Source: Marinobacter piscis (GTDB taxonomy: Bacteria > Pseudomonadota > Gammaproteobacteria > Pseudomonadales > Oleiphilaceae). From it: DNA of 64,000 nt. Of this stretch, positions 35,603 to 44,844 are shown piece after piece. How positions within the stretch are numbered: position 1 is the first letter of the stretch; every line of letters begins with the position of its first letter. The DNA lies in contig NZ_VCGX01000001.1 of assembly GCF_007671655.1 (NCBI RefSeq), forward strand, positions 715,917-779,916, given 5' to 3'. The position numbers and the translations under genes are program-made. Below the pieces are notes generated by a model. The model made no database searches, had not been told where the DNA came from, and saw only the letters and a list, made by a program, of their open reading frames with translations.

Positions 35603-37209
35603 GACTGTTTCCTCCTTCTGAATAGCACTCGGGCAAGGGCGTGGATGACAACTCCGGCCAGGGTCAGTGCCACTACCAGCCACCCGATACGATTCAGCCA
35701 GGCGTTACTGCTATGTCCTGGCATATAAATACCGCCAATACCCGCCAGGCGACTTTTCTCTGAATGGCATGAGCTGCAGCGCAGGGCCTGATCCGCCGTT
35801 GGTACCATATGAGTAATCGGCCAGTACATCCTGGTTTCAATAAAGTCGAAGTTGCCACTGAACGGCAGACCGGACTTTTCACTGGCGAACTGCAGGGCTT
35901 TAGGCCAGTCGTAGTTACTCCAGAGCGAGGAATCATCGGCACCAAAGACGTGAGTGGCCAACAGCGTTTTATATTCGGTATCAAAAGGCTGTTTGCCACG
36001 CATCTGCTTGAAGGGCCAGATGCGCGATGCAGGATCACCCGGTTCGCCGTCCAGCCGGTTGATTTCCAGCGGCGGGTTATCAATATCGAACTGCTCATCA
36101 ACCATGGTGTATTCAACGGTGCCATCAAACCAGGCGTAGTAAGGCACCACATTTTCACCGTGGCGGAAATCACCCTTTTCGCTCAGGTAGCTCACATGGC
36201 CCGCTTCATCATAGGTCGTGATTGGTTTTTTGTTTTCATCGAGCTTGCCGGCAGTCGACCAGTCCCACCACATCTTGGTTGGTACGCCGCCCCGGGCGAA
36301 GGCCGGGACATGACAGGTCTGGCAGGCCAGCTTGTCTACATGATCGTTCAGTTTTGTCTTGTTGTGGGGCTGGTCACCATGACAGGACTCACAGCTTGCC
36401 CGGCTCAGATCGGTGTGACCGGGCGTATCAATCCCCAGGGTATCTTTTGCGTTTACCTGATAGCGACTGCCGGAAACACTGTGGCCCCAGGTGGTGTGGC
36501 AGTCGGAGCAGCTGAAATCCGCACCGTCGGGAGACATGTGTACGTCCAGGGAGGTTTCGGGTGATACCAGGGAGGAATCGAGGTCACCGTGTTTTACACC
36601 GTCGCCTCCGCCGCCGTAAAAGTGGCAACTGCCACAGTTAGCACGGCCTGTAGCCCCAACGTTACGGGCAATATCCGGCAAGTCCGGCGGCTGAACCATG
36701 TTGCCACTGCCTTTGGGCCACTCCCTGGGGATATAGGTGGGGTCACCCGCCAGAGTGGGGAACTTCTTGTAACCGCCGGTTGTATCGTGGCATACAAGGC
36801 AGTCCACAGCAGAGTCAACTTCCGGTGGCGGCTGTCGCATGTCTTTCCAGCCGTAGCCGACGTGGCAGGATGTACATCTGGGCTCGTTGGTAACCGCCAT
36901 GCCACAAAAGCTGTTAATTACCTGGTTTTTTCCCAGTGTCTGCCCGGTTTCTGCATGTTTGTAGAGCCAGGTCCAGTGGGTGGTTTCCTTGATCTGGCCC
37001 GCCGCTTCAGTATGGCATTCCAGGCAGGCGCTGGTTACGTCACTGGCAGTGTCAAAAGGACCTTTGAGGGATTCAAATTTGCTGTGATCCGCAGTGGCCG
37101 GAGAGCGCTCAATGGCAGCCGTTCCAGGGCCGCCTGTGAGAAGTAACAGGGCTCCCAGAAAACTCATCACCGGAATCCGGCACGGCCGGGTTGTGATCAG
37201 CCTGATCAT
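35599..37209 (-). CDS. Octaheme c-type cytochrome, tetrathionate reductase (OTR) family
   Basis: 536 residues with eight CxxCH sites (62-66, 112-116, 137-141, 192-196, 234-238, 273-277, 296-300, 478-482), a signal or anchor segment at the N-terminus (MSFLGALLLLTGGPGTA) and a C-terminal membrane helix (about 506-528). Length, haem count and the long gap before the last haem fit the Shewanella-type octaheme tetrathionate reductase family, which in vitro reduces tetrathionate, nitrite and hydroxylamine. The physiological substrate is open. It is the middle gene of rhodanese – octaheme – cytochrome b, overlapping the cytochrome b start by four bases and lying 63 bases after the rhodanese. The C-terminal helix and membrane partner imply quinol-linked activity at the periplasmic face. 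Confidence 0.92.
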   Translation of the reverse strand: MIRLITTRPCRIPVMSFLGALLLLTGGPGTAAIERSPATADHSKFESLKGPFDTASDVTSACLECHTEAAGQIKETTHWTWLYKHAETGQTLGKNQVINSFCGMAVTNEPRCTSCHVGYGWKDMRQPPPEVDSAVDCLVCHDTTGGYKKFPTLAGDPTYIPREWPKGSGNMVQPPDLPDIARNVGATGRANCGSCHFYGGGGDGVKHGDLDSSLVSPETSLDVHMSPDGADFSCSDCHTTWGHSVSGSRYQVNAKDTLGIDTPGHTDLSRASCESCHGDQPHNKTKLNDHVDKLACQTCHVPAFARGGVPTKMWWDWSTAGKLDENKKPITTYDEAGHVSYLSEKGDFRHGENVVPYYAWFDGTVEYTMVDEQFDIDNPPLEINRLDGEPGDPASRIWPFKQMRGKQPFDTEYKTLLATHVFGADDSSLWSNYDWPKALQFASEKSGLPFSGNFDFIETRMYWPITHMVPTADQALRCSSCHSEKSRLAGIGGIYMPGHSSNAWLNRIGWLVVALTLAGVVIHALARVLFRRRKQS

Positions 37210-37272
37210 GACGCTCTCCTGATTGTTTTATTGTCAGTTTAAGTCACTATTCACGTCTTGCCAGTGCTACGT

Positions 37273-37821
37273 TTATTCCGGCAGGTAGATTTTTTCCGGG
37301 TTCAGCTTCATGGACCAGGGCAGCCCCGCATTCTGCCAGCCATTTACAATCCGCATGCCCGCTTTTTTACCATCTTTGGCACCACTGCCCTGAAAGCCAT
37401 GATCGATGTATTTCACATTACTGAAACCGTTTTCCAGCAGGTAGTCCGCACTGGGCTTCCCACGGCTGGAGCCGGAACGACACATGGTGATAATCAGAGC
37501 ATCACTACTCAGGCCTTTATCCTTCAGCGCCTGCTCAATACCCGCAGCAAACTCCGGGTTGCGGCTCATGGCAAACCGGCCTTTGTCCGCCAGAAAAGAG
37601 GTCCGGTCTGCAAGCATAAACGGGATGTTTATGTCGACAACATCGGTAAAGCCAATGAACATGATTTCCACGGGGTCACGCACATCAACAAACAGGATCT
37701 GATCGCCTTTTTCCTGGACCAGGTTGTAGGTTTCCTGTGCAGTCAGGGATAGCGCTTCATCTGCTGAAGCGTGAGCGCTCAGTCCCAGGGTTATGAGAAG
37801 GGCCGCCAATAAAAGTTTCAT
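37273..37821 (-). CDS. Periplasmic rhodanese-like sulfurtransferase
   Basis: 182 residues with a Sec signal peptide (MKLLLAALLITLGLSAHASA) and a single rhodanese domain. The active-site loop CRSGSSRG supplies the persulfide-forming cysteine, and DVRDPVE is the usual CH2A-type start. An in-frame start at 37887 adds 22 residues lacking signal character; the ATG at 37821, with GGAG seven bases upstream, is used. It precedes the octaheme cytochrome gene and is probably the first gene of the operon. It may pass sulfane sulfur to or from the octaheme enzyme or the nearby DsrE-like protein; this is inferred from position only. Confidence 0.88.
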   Translation of the reverse strand: MKLLLAALLITLGLSAHASADEALSLTAQETYNLVQEKGDQILFVDVRDPVEIMFIGFTDVVDINIPFMLADRTSFLADKGRFAMSRNPEFAAGIEQALKDKGLSSDALIITMCRSGSSRGKPSADYLLENGFSNVKYIDHGFQGSGAKDGKKAGMRIVNGWQNAGLPWSMKLNPEKIYLPE

Positions 37822-37915
37822 CGTTTTCTCCTGAAAAAAGGGTGCGATACAGTCCCTACCATACTCCTGAAGAGGTAAAGGTATCAATTAAATGAATAAG
37901 CTTATAATAACGGGT

Positions 37916-37929
37916 TTGATCGGGGTCAA
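37916..37929. promoter_or_regulatory. FNR/Anr-like box upstream of the rhodanese–octaheme operon
   Basis: TTGAT-CGGG-GTCAA matches TTGAT-N4-ATCAA at 9 of 10 positions. It lies 95 bases upstream of the rhodanese start. On the minus strand a plausible -10 TATTCA (37898-37893) falls about where a class II FNR promoter would place it. Confidence 0.55.
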
Positions 37930-37985
37930 TAGAGCGGTGCAAGAGCTGCTACACTAGCGCTTTCTGATCAGGGGGAATTTTTCAC

Positions 37986-39551
37986 GTGTTAATCTGGCCC
38001 AACTGGCGTTGTCCGGGCGTAGTATCCATTCTTGTTGTTGTACTGGCGATCAGTGGGTGTGCATTGCCCTCTATCTCAGACCGTACACAAAGCCGGGCGT
38101 TGTCGGCTGAGCAAGCGGCAAATACCCGTATCGGGCGTGCCATTACGCCCCTCGTGCAGGCACATCCGGACAAGAGTGGGGTTGTACTGCTTGAAGATGC
38201 CTATGATGCCTTTGCAGCGCGGATGTTGTTGGCTGAAGGGGCAGAGGCCACACTGGATGTGCAGTACTACATATGGCGGTACGATATCACCGGCATAATG
38301 CTGCTTGATGTACTTTACCGGGCCGCAGAGCGTGGAGTGCGTGTGCGGCTTCTGCTGGACGATAATGGCATCGCCGGGCTTGATAAGCCCCTTGCCGCCC
38401 TGGATACCCACGCGAATATAGAGGTACGTCTGTTCAATCCGTTTGTTGTGCGTAGTCCCAAATGGATTGGTTTTCTGACCAGTTTCCCACGCCTGAATCA
38501 CCGCATGCATAACAAATCCTTCACGGCTGATAACCAGGCAACCATTATTGGTGGGCGGAATGTTGCTGATGAGTACTTTGGTGCTGCGCAGGGCGCATTG
38601 TTTGCCGACCTTGATGTTCTGGCTATCGGGCCCGTGGTGAATGAGCTTTCTGATGATTTTGACCGCTATTGGTCGAGCGCTTCGGCATACCCGGCCGCAG
38701 CCATTCTGCCTGAACCGGAAGAGCCGGATCTGGCCTGGGTTGTGGATACAGCGAGAGAATGCAGCACCCGTACTGAGGCCAGCCGGTATGTGTGCGCCGT
38801 AGCGGAATCCGAATTCCTGAAAACGTTACTGGACGGCACCCTGGAGTTTACCTGGGCGCCGGTCTCCATGGTCAGTGATGATCCGGCCAAAGTGCTGGGA
38901 AAGAAGCCAAAAAACGGCCTTATGAGCCGGCAGCTGGCAGAGGCAATGGGAACCCCTGAGCATTCAGTCACTCTGGTGTCTCCTTACTTTATTCCGACCA
39001 AAGCCGGTGTGGAAATGTTCCGTAATCTGGAGCGCCAGGGTATTGAGGTGCGCGTGCTGACCAACTCGCTGGAAGCCAACGATGTGGCCATGGTGCACTC
39101 TGGTTATGCAAAGTACCGCAAGCCTCTGCTGGAGGCCGGTGTGCAATTGTTTGAGCGGCGTAAGCTGCCTGGAACCGAGTCTGTAGAGCGTCAGTTACAA
39201 AACAGCCTGATGGGCAGCTCCTCCTCCAGTCTGCATGCAAAAACCTTCGCAATTGACGGTGAAAGGCTGTTTGTCGGTTCGTTTAACTTCGACCCCCGAT
39301 CAGTGCATACCAACACCGAACTGGGCTTTATTATTGAAAACCCGGAGCTGGCTCAGGAAATGGAGGCAAGGGTCCGGGAGCAAACCCGCGATACGGCCTA
39401 TGAACTGGTTCTGGATGATAACGGCGATCTGCAGTGGCTGGAGTATAACGGGGACGAGGTAACGCGACACAGCCACGACCCGGGAACCGGGCCGCTCAAA
39501 CGGCTGCTGGTTTCATTTTTTGCTCTGCTGCCCATAGAAGCTCTGTTGTAA
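37986..39551 (+). CDS. Phospholipase D / cardiolipin synthase family lipoprotein
   Basis: 521 residues with a lipoprotein signal (ISGC, lipid-modified Cys at 25) and two HKD catalytic motifs: HNKSFTADNQATIIGGRN and HAKTFAIDGERLFVGSFNFDPRS. Two HxK motifs indicate a complete PLD-type phosphatidyltransferase or hydrolase resembling YmdC/ClsC, the cardiolipin synthases that use phosphatidylethanolamine; the lipobox would place it on the membrane facing the periplasm. It starts at GTG (37986) with a G-rich ribosome binding region. No ymdB-like partner lies nearby. Monocistronic, between the divergent sulfur operon and the exporter operon. Confidence 0.87.
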   Translation: MLIWPNWRCPGVVSILVVVLAISGCALPSISDRTQSRALSAEQAANTRIGRAITPLVQAHPDKSGVVLLEDAYDAFAARMLLAEGAEATLDVQYYIWRYDITGIMLLDVLYRAAERGVRVRLLLDDNGIAGLDKPLAALDTHANIEVRLFNPFVVRSPKWIGFLTSFPRLNHRMHNKSFTADNQATIIGGRNVADEYFGAAQGALFADLDVLAIGPVVNELSDDFDRYWSSASAYPAAAILPEPEEPDLAWVVDTARECSTRTEASRYVCAVAESEFLKTLLDGTLEFTWAPVSMVSDDPAKVLGKKPKNGLMSRQLAEAMGTPEHSVTLVSPYFIPTKAGVEMFRNLERQGIEVRVLTNSLEANDVAMVHSGYAKYRKPLLEAGVQLFERRKLPGTESVERQLQNSLMGSSSSSLHAKTFAIDGERLFVGSFNFDPRSVHTNTELGFIIENPELAQEMEARVREQTRDTAYELVLDDNGDLQWLEYNGDEVTRHSHDPGTGPLKRLLVSFFALLPIEALL

Positions 39552-39662
39552 CCGTTATACAGGCTTTTGATGCGGGTCAGTCGCGCAGTAAAAACGATTG
39601 CTATACTGGTAACAACCTAACTATTATTCACATTGACACTCATCCCCCATCAAGGAAGAAAA

Positions 39663-40661
39663 ATGTCCGGTTCAAGCTCCAGAAATCGCCAGAAACTACT
39701 GATTGCTCTTGGTGTTATCGCTGCGGCTGCCATTCTTGCGTGGCAGTTCCTTCCTGATAGTGACAGCCTTCCGGAGTATGTTGCCTCTGGTAATGGCCGT
39801 ATCGAAGCAACCCAGGTAGACATTGCTACGCGTATCCCAGGCCGCCTGGAGAGTCTGTTTGTAGCTGAGGGTGACTTGATTGATGCCGGCAACCCGGTGG
39901 CTGAGATGGACACCGATGAATTACAGGCGACCCTGGCGTCGGCCGAGGCCAACCTGAACCAGGCAATTGAAGCCCGTCATCTGGCCGAAGCGGTTGTTGT
40001 TCAGCGTGAAAGTGAACTCCGGCTGGCCCGGGCTGAGCTGGGCCGGATCGAAGCTTTGGTGGACAAAGGACATGTTTCCCGGGAGCAGCTTGACCGTGCC
40101 CGGACCGCACTGGAAACCAGCCAGGCGGCATTGCAGGCCTCCCGTGTTCAGGTGGCTTCGGCGCGCGCCGGTATTGAGGCTGCAAGAGCCAGTATCCGCA
40201 AGGTGCAATCCACCATTGACGACAGTCACCTGAACAGCCCGGTCGGTGGTCGAGTGTTATACCGGCTGGCTGAGCCGGGCGAGGTGCTGGCGGCCGGAGG
40301 CAAGGTTGCAACGGTCATCGATGTAACCGATGTTTATCTCACCATTTTCCTGCCTACTGCTCAGGCCGGCAGGGTCCGGGTTGGCTCCGAGGCGCGTATT
40401 ATCCTGGATGCCTTGCCTGATTATGTGGTCCCGGCCGAGGTAAGTTTTGTGGCTGCCGAGGCGCAGTTCACACCGAAAGCAGTGGAAACCCGCAGCGAGC
40501 GGGAGAAGCTTATGTTTCGCGTGCGTATTCGTATCAATCCGGAATTGCTGAATGCCTACCGTGACCGGGTAAAAACAGGCGTACCGGGTGAGGCCTACGT
40601 TCGTACCGATGAAAGCCAGCCCTGGCCGGAACAGTTGCAGGTGAACCTGCCCAATGAGTAA
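39663..40661 (+). CDS. HlyD-family periplasmic adaptor of an ABC exporter
   Basis: 332-residue membrane-fusion protein with one N-terminal anchor helix (LLIALGVIAAAAILAWQFLP), a lipoyl-like half (GRIEATQVDIATRIPGRLESLFVAEGD), a coiled-coil hairpin of about 100 residues (NLNQAIEARH...ASIRKVQST) and the second lipoyl/beta-barrel part (HLNSPVGGRVLYRLAEPGEVL). AAGGAAG precedes the ATG at 39663; an upstream in-frame start at 39633 is not needed. The stop overlaps the start of the RbbA-like gene by eight bases. It resembles the YhiI/YbhG adaptors that pair with RbbA–YhhJ-type ABC-2 transporters, and should link the inner-membrane pump to an outer-membrane channel. Confidence 0.9.
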   Translation: MSGSSSRNRQKLLIALGVIAAAAILAWQFLPDSDSLPEYVASGNGRIEATQVDIATRIPGRLESLFVAEGDLIDAGNPVAEMDTDELQATLASAEANLNQAIEARHLAEAVVVQRESELRLARAELGRIEALVDKGHVSREQLDRARTALETSQAALQASRVQVASARAGIEAARASIRKVQSTIDDSHLNSPVGGRVLYRLAEPGEVLAAGGKVATVIDVTDVYLTIFLPTAQAGRVRVGSEARIILDALPDYVVPAEVSFVAAEAQFTPKAVETRSEREKLMFRVRIRINPELLNAYRDRVKTGVPGEAYVRTDESQPWPEQLQVNLPNE

Positions 40662-43434
40662 TCAGCGTAATGTCGAGACTTCGGGTGCAGGTCCGGTTGC
40701 CCGGCTGACGTCCATAAGCCACTACTATGGCGCCCGTACCGCCCTGGAAAATGTCTGTCTGGACTTACCCGCCGGGTGTATGGTGGGCCTGATCGGGCCA
40801 GACGGTGTGGGCAAATCCACCTTGTTGGGGCTGGTGGCAGGTGCTCGGGAGTTGCAGCAAGGCCAGTTGCAGGTATTGGGTGGCAATATGGCCGATACGC
40901 GCTTTCGCAGTGAAGCCGCTCCGCGCATCGCCTATATGCCTCAGGGATTGGGTGGCAATCTTTATCACACTCTTACGATAGATGAGAACATTGAGTTTTT
41001 TGCCGACCTGTTCGGACTAAAAGGAGAGGCTCGCACCCAGCAGATTGATCGCTTGCTGGACGCAACAGGCCTGCTGGACTTTAGGGATCGACCCGCCGGT
41101 AAGCTCTCTGGTGGCATGAAACAGAAACTGGGTCTTTGTTGTGCCCTGATTCACAGTCCTGAGCTTCTGATTCTGGATGAACCAACCACCGGTGTAGATC
41201 CACTCGCACGCGCGCACTTCTGGGATCTGATCGACTCGATCCGGCACCAGCAGTCAGGCATGAGTGTGCTTGTTGCCACGGCCTACATGGAAGAAGCTGA
41301 GCGCTACGACTGGCTGATTGCTATGAATCACGGCACTGTACTGGCCACTGGTTCACCACAGGAACTGAAACAGGAAACCGGCACAGATACTCTGGATGAC
41401 GCGTTTACGGCCTTGTCCCCCCGGGGCAGTCAGGAGGATGAAGATGGTAAGGAAACCACAGACAGTCGCCGTAAAGCCAAAGCGGAAGCCGCACCTGCAA
41501 CAAAAAATGATGGCGTTCCTGCCATAGAAGCCCATAACCTGACCCTTCGCTTTGGCGACTTCACAGCAGTGAAAGATGTCAGTTTCACCATTCCCAAAGG
41601 TGAAATTTTCGGTTTTCTGGGCTCCAATGGGTGCGGCAAAACCACCACCATGAAAATGCTGACAGGCCTGCTCCCGCCTTCTGAAGGCGAAGTATTCCTG
41701 TTTGGCTCACCACTGGACTCCCGGGATCTGGATACCCGTCGACGGGTGGGTTACATGACCCAGTCCTTTTCGCTGTACAGTGAGCTGACCGTGCACCAGA
41801 ACCTGGTGCTTCATGCCAAGTTGTTCCACCTTCCGCCAGAGAGTATTCAGCCCAGAGTTGACGAGCTGGTTGAGGAGTTCGGTTTAGCCGATGTGATGGA
41901 TCAGCTCGCCGGTGATTTACCGCTGGGTGTTCGTCAGCGTTTGTCTTTGGCAGTGGCAGTCGTGCACTCGCCGGAATTACTGATTCTGGATGAGCCCACC
42001 TCGGGCGTGGACCCTGATGCCCGCAATCGCTTTTGGGATTTACTGTTGCGACTGTCCCGGGAAGATGGCGTTACTATCTTTATTTCCACCCACTTCATGA
42101 ACGAAGGTGAGCGCTGCGACCGGATATCGCTGATGCATGCTGGTGAAGTTCTGGCCTGCGATACCCCTGCAGCTCTGGTGCAGCAGGCAGGTACAGAAAA
42201 TCTGGAAGGTGCTTTCATTCAGACGCTCGAAACTGTCTACAAAGAGCCTGAAAGCAAAAGTGGCGGCAGGTTGCCAACTGATAATACCGCACAACCACGC
42301 TGGAAGCTGTTCAGTCCAAGAAGGCTTATGGCATATGCCCGGCGTGAAGTCCGGGAGTTACTGCGTGATCCTGTCCGCATGTCGTTTGCCTTCATAGGTT
42401 CTGCCTTATTGATGGTTATTCTGGGTTACGGCATTACTCTGGATGTAGAAGACCTTCCGTTTTCCGTTCTTGATCAGGATCAGACCACCCAGAGCCGTGA
42501 CTATATAACGGCCGTATCCGGATCCCGTTATTTTATCGAGCAACCGGCTGTTGCCGATATGGCAGATCTGGAGCGTCGGATGCAGTCAGGCGAGCTCAGT
42601 CTGGTTCTGGTGATACCCCCCGGGTTTGGTCAGGATCTCAAGCGTGGCCGTCCGGCAGATATTGCAGTATGGGTGGATGGCGCCATGCCGTTTCGGGGCG
42701 AAACGATTCAGGGGTACATACAGGGTTTGCACCTGAACTATATGAAAGACCTGGCTATGCGTACCTACGGCTCCGTACCCGATATTAGCCTGGTTACCAT
42801 TGAGTCCCGCTACCGCTATAACCAGGGCTTTCGTAGCCTGGATGCCATGGTGCCCGCGGTTATCCCGATTTTGCTTGTGTTTATTCCGGCTATCCTGATG
42901 GCATTGGGTGTTGTGCGTGAAAAAGAGTTGGGATCAATCACCAATCTGTATGTAACTCCGGTGAACCGGCTGGAGTTCCTGTTAGGTAAGCAGCTGCCTT
43001 ATATTGCTTTCAGCATGGTGAGCTATTTCAGTCTGGTACTGCTGGCGATCTTCCTTTTTGAGGTGCCTGTTAAAGGTGGTGTGTTGACGCTGACTCTGGG
43101 CGCTCTGCTGTTCGTAACGGCCACAACCGGCCTCGGGCTGGTTATTTCAGCTTTCGCTTCTACTCAGACGGCGGCGCTGGCCGCTACGGCTGTCGTCACT
43201 ATACTCCCGACCATACAGTTTTCGGGGGTTACCGAGCCAGTGTCGTCTCTGGAAGGGGCTGGCGCACTGATTGGCCAGTTCTGGCCGGTGACCTGGTTCC
43301 TGCAGATCAGCCGCGGTGTCTTCACTAAAGGGTTGAGTCTGGGGGATATGCAGCATGCATTTCTGGTGCTGGCAGCCTTTATTCCGGTACTGACGCTGAT
43401 GTCGGTATTTCTGCTTCGTAAACAGGGGCGGTAA
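40654..43434 (+). CDS. rbbA: RbbA-like double ATPase fused to ABC-2 permease
   Basis: 926 residues: two ABC ATPase domains followed by an ABC-2 membrane domain. Walker A motifs are GPDGVGKST (first) and GSNGCGKTT (second). The first signature LSGGMKQKLGL is normal; the second, LPLGVRQRLSL, is the degenerate form usual in this family. The C-terminal half has a periplasmic loop and about six helices (PAVIPILLVFIPAILMALGVV onward). The domain order matches E. coli RbbA/YhiH, described as a ribosome-associated ATPase but encoded with adaptor and permease genes like a pump. It lies in the HlyD – RbbA – permease operon, overlapping the upstream gene by eight bases and the downstream gene by one. 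Confidence 0.9.
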   Translation: MSNQRNVETSGAGPVARLTSISHYYGARTALENVCLDLPAGCMVGLIGPDGVGKSTLLGLVAGARELQQGQLQVLGGNMADTRFRSEAAPRIAYMPQGLGGNLYHTLTIDENIEFFADLFGLKGEARTQQIDRLLDATGLLDFRDRPAGKLSGGMKQKLGLCCALIHSPELLILDEPTTGVDPLARAHFWDLIDSIRHQQSGMSVLVATAYMEEAERYDWLIAMNHGTVLATGSPQELKQETGTDTLDDAFTALSPRGSQEDEDGKETTDSRRKAKAEAAPATKNDGVPAIEAHNLTLRFGDFTAVKDVSFTIPKGEIFGFLGSNGCGKTTTMKMLTGLLPPSEGEVFLFGSPLDSRDLDTRRRVGYMTQSFSLYSELTVHQNLVLHAKLFHLPPESIQPRVDELVEEFGLADVMDQLAGDLPLGVRQRLSLAVAVVHSPELLILDEPTSGVDPDARNRFWDLLLRLSREDGVTIFISTHFMNEGERCDRISLMHAGEVLACDTPAALVQQAGTENLEGAFIQTLETVYKEPESKSGGRLPTDNTAQPRWKLFSPRRLMAYARREVRELLRDPVRMSFAFIGSALLMVILGYGITLDVEDLPFSVLDQDQTTQSRDYITAVSGSRYFIEQPAVADMADLERRMQSGELSLVLVIPPGFGQDLKRGRPADIAVWVDGAMPFRGETIQGYIQGLHLNYMKDLAMRTYGSVPDISLVTIESRYRYNQGFRSLDAMVPAVIPILLVFIPAILMALGVVREKELGSITNLYVTPVNRLEFLLGKQLPYIAFSMVSYFSLVLLAIFLFEVPVKGGVLTLTLGALLFVTATTGLGLVISAFASTQTAALAATAVVTILPTIQFSGVTEPVSSLEGAGALIGQFWPVTWFLQISRGVFTKGLSLGDMQHAFLVLAAFIPVLTLMSVFLLRKQGR

Positions 43435-44555
43435 TGATGAGATCTATGGTCAATATCTGGAACCTTGGAATGAAGGAGCTGCGCAGCATCTGGCGTGATA
43501 AGGTGCTGTTTTTGTTCGTAATACTTGCTTTCAGCCTGGTTATATATACTGCCGGGTCGGCCGGTTCGATGGAGTTGAACAACACGCCCGTCGCTGTGGT
43601 GGATGAAGACCAGACTGCATTATCGGGGCATGTTATCGATTCTTTGCAAGCGCCCTGGTTTCTTGAACCCGATCCTGTTGATCTGGAGCAGGTTGATTCG
43701 GTCCTGGACAGTGGCAGCCACACCTTCGCACTGGTGATTCCTCAGGGCTTCGAGCGTGATATACGCAGTGGGCGTCCTGTCCGTCTGCAACTGAACATTG
43801 ATGCGACCCGGATGACCCAGGCATTCATTGGTTCCGGTTATATCGAAAGAATGGTGACAATGGAGGTGGCTGAATTTCTGCGAAAAGACAGTGTCACCGG
43901 CGTGCTACCGATTAATCTTACGGTCCGTGCAAGTTTTAACCCAAACCTTGAGGGGACCTGGTTCGGTGGAGTCATGGAGCTGATCACCATGATCACTCTG
44001 ATCAGTATTATTCTGTCCGGCGCGGCGCTGATTCGGGAGCGGGAGCACGGTACGGTGGAGCATTTGATGGTGATGCCCGTTAAACCGTTTGAAATCATGG
44101 CGTCCAAGGTGTGGGCCAATGGCCTGGTTGTGATTCTGGCGGCCATTTTTTCGGTAACGGTCATTATCCAGGGAGTGCTCGCGGTCCCGATACGGGGTTC
44201 TTTGGTATTGTTTTTCATCGGAGCGCTGATTCATCTATTTTCCACCACAGCCATTGGCATTCTTATTGGCACTGTAGCTCGCACTATGCCCCAGTTTGGT
44301 CTTCTGCTGATCCTGACTATCGTCCCTCTGCAGCTACTCTCTGGCGGCATTACCCCCAGGGAAAGCATGCCCGGTCTGGTTCAGGATATTATGCTTGCGG
44401 CCCCCACAACCCACTTTGTCAGCATGGCCCAGTCGATTTTATACCGTGGTGCAGGAATGAGTGTGGTGTGGCCGGAAATGCTGGCACTGGCTGGAATTGG
44501 AGTGGTTTTTTTCAGTATTGCGCTAGCGCTGTTCAGGCGCCATCTATCGATCTGA
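43434..44555 (+). CDS. ABC-2 type permease (YhhJ-like)
   Basis: 373-residue membrane protein with the ABC-2 layout: one N-terminal helix ([18 protein letters not shown]), a large periplasmic region (about 45-170) and five C-terminal helices starting at [20 protein letters not shown], with the [15 protein letters not shown] coupling region. It overlaps the RbbA stop by one base (TAATG); a second ATG follows immediately. It should form the membrane channel together with the permease half of RbbA. The substrate is unknown; relatives YbhS and YhhJ are linked to drug or cation export. No terminator is obvious before the convergent tRNA gene. Confidence 0.9.
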   Translation: MMRSMVNIWNLGMKELRSIWRDKVLFLFVILAFSLVIYTAGSAGSMELNNTPVAVVDEDQTALSGHVIDSLQAPWFLEPDPVDLEQVDSVLDSGSHTFALVIPQGFERDIRSGRPVRLQLNIDATRMTQAFIGSGYIERMVTMEVAEFLRKDSVTGVLPINLTVRASFNPNLEGTWFGGVMELITMITLISIILSGAALIREREHGTVEHLMVMPVKPFEIMASKVWANGLVVILAAIFSVTVIIQGVLAVPIRGSLVLFFIGALIHLFSTTAIGILIGTVARTMPQFGLLLILTIVPLQLLSGGITPRESMPGLVQDIMLAAPTTHFVSMAQSILYRGAGMSVVWPEMLALAGIGVVFFSIALALFRRHLSI

Positions 44556-44630
44556 TGCCAGGTATGGACAGAAAAAGGACTTGGTCTGGACGTATACTTG
44601 AGTGGGAAAGGGAGGAAAGAGCGGGATAAA

Positions 44631-44707
<77 letters not shown>

Positions 44708-44844
44708 ATCAACGGCCGGTATTATACGGATTTGCGGGCTTTTTACCAGCCCCCTCCTCTGGCGCCGGCTAATCCAGGTCTTCACACATGCCTTATCGCA
44801 CGTGTTAAGAGCCCTTTACCGGCGCAGAGGGTGGGCAGTGTTGT

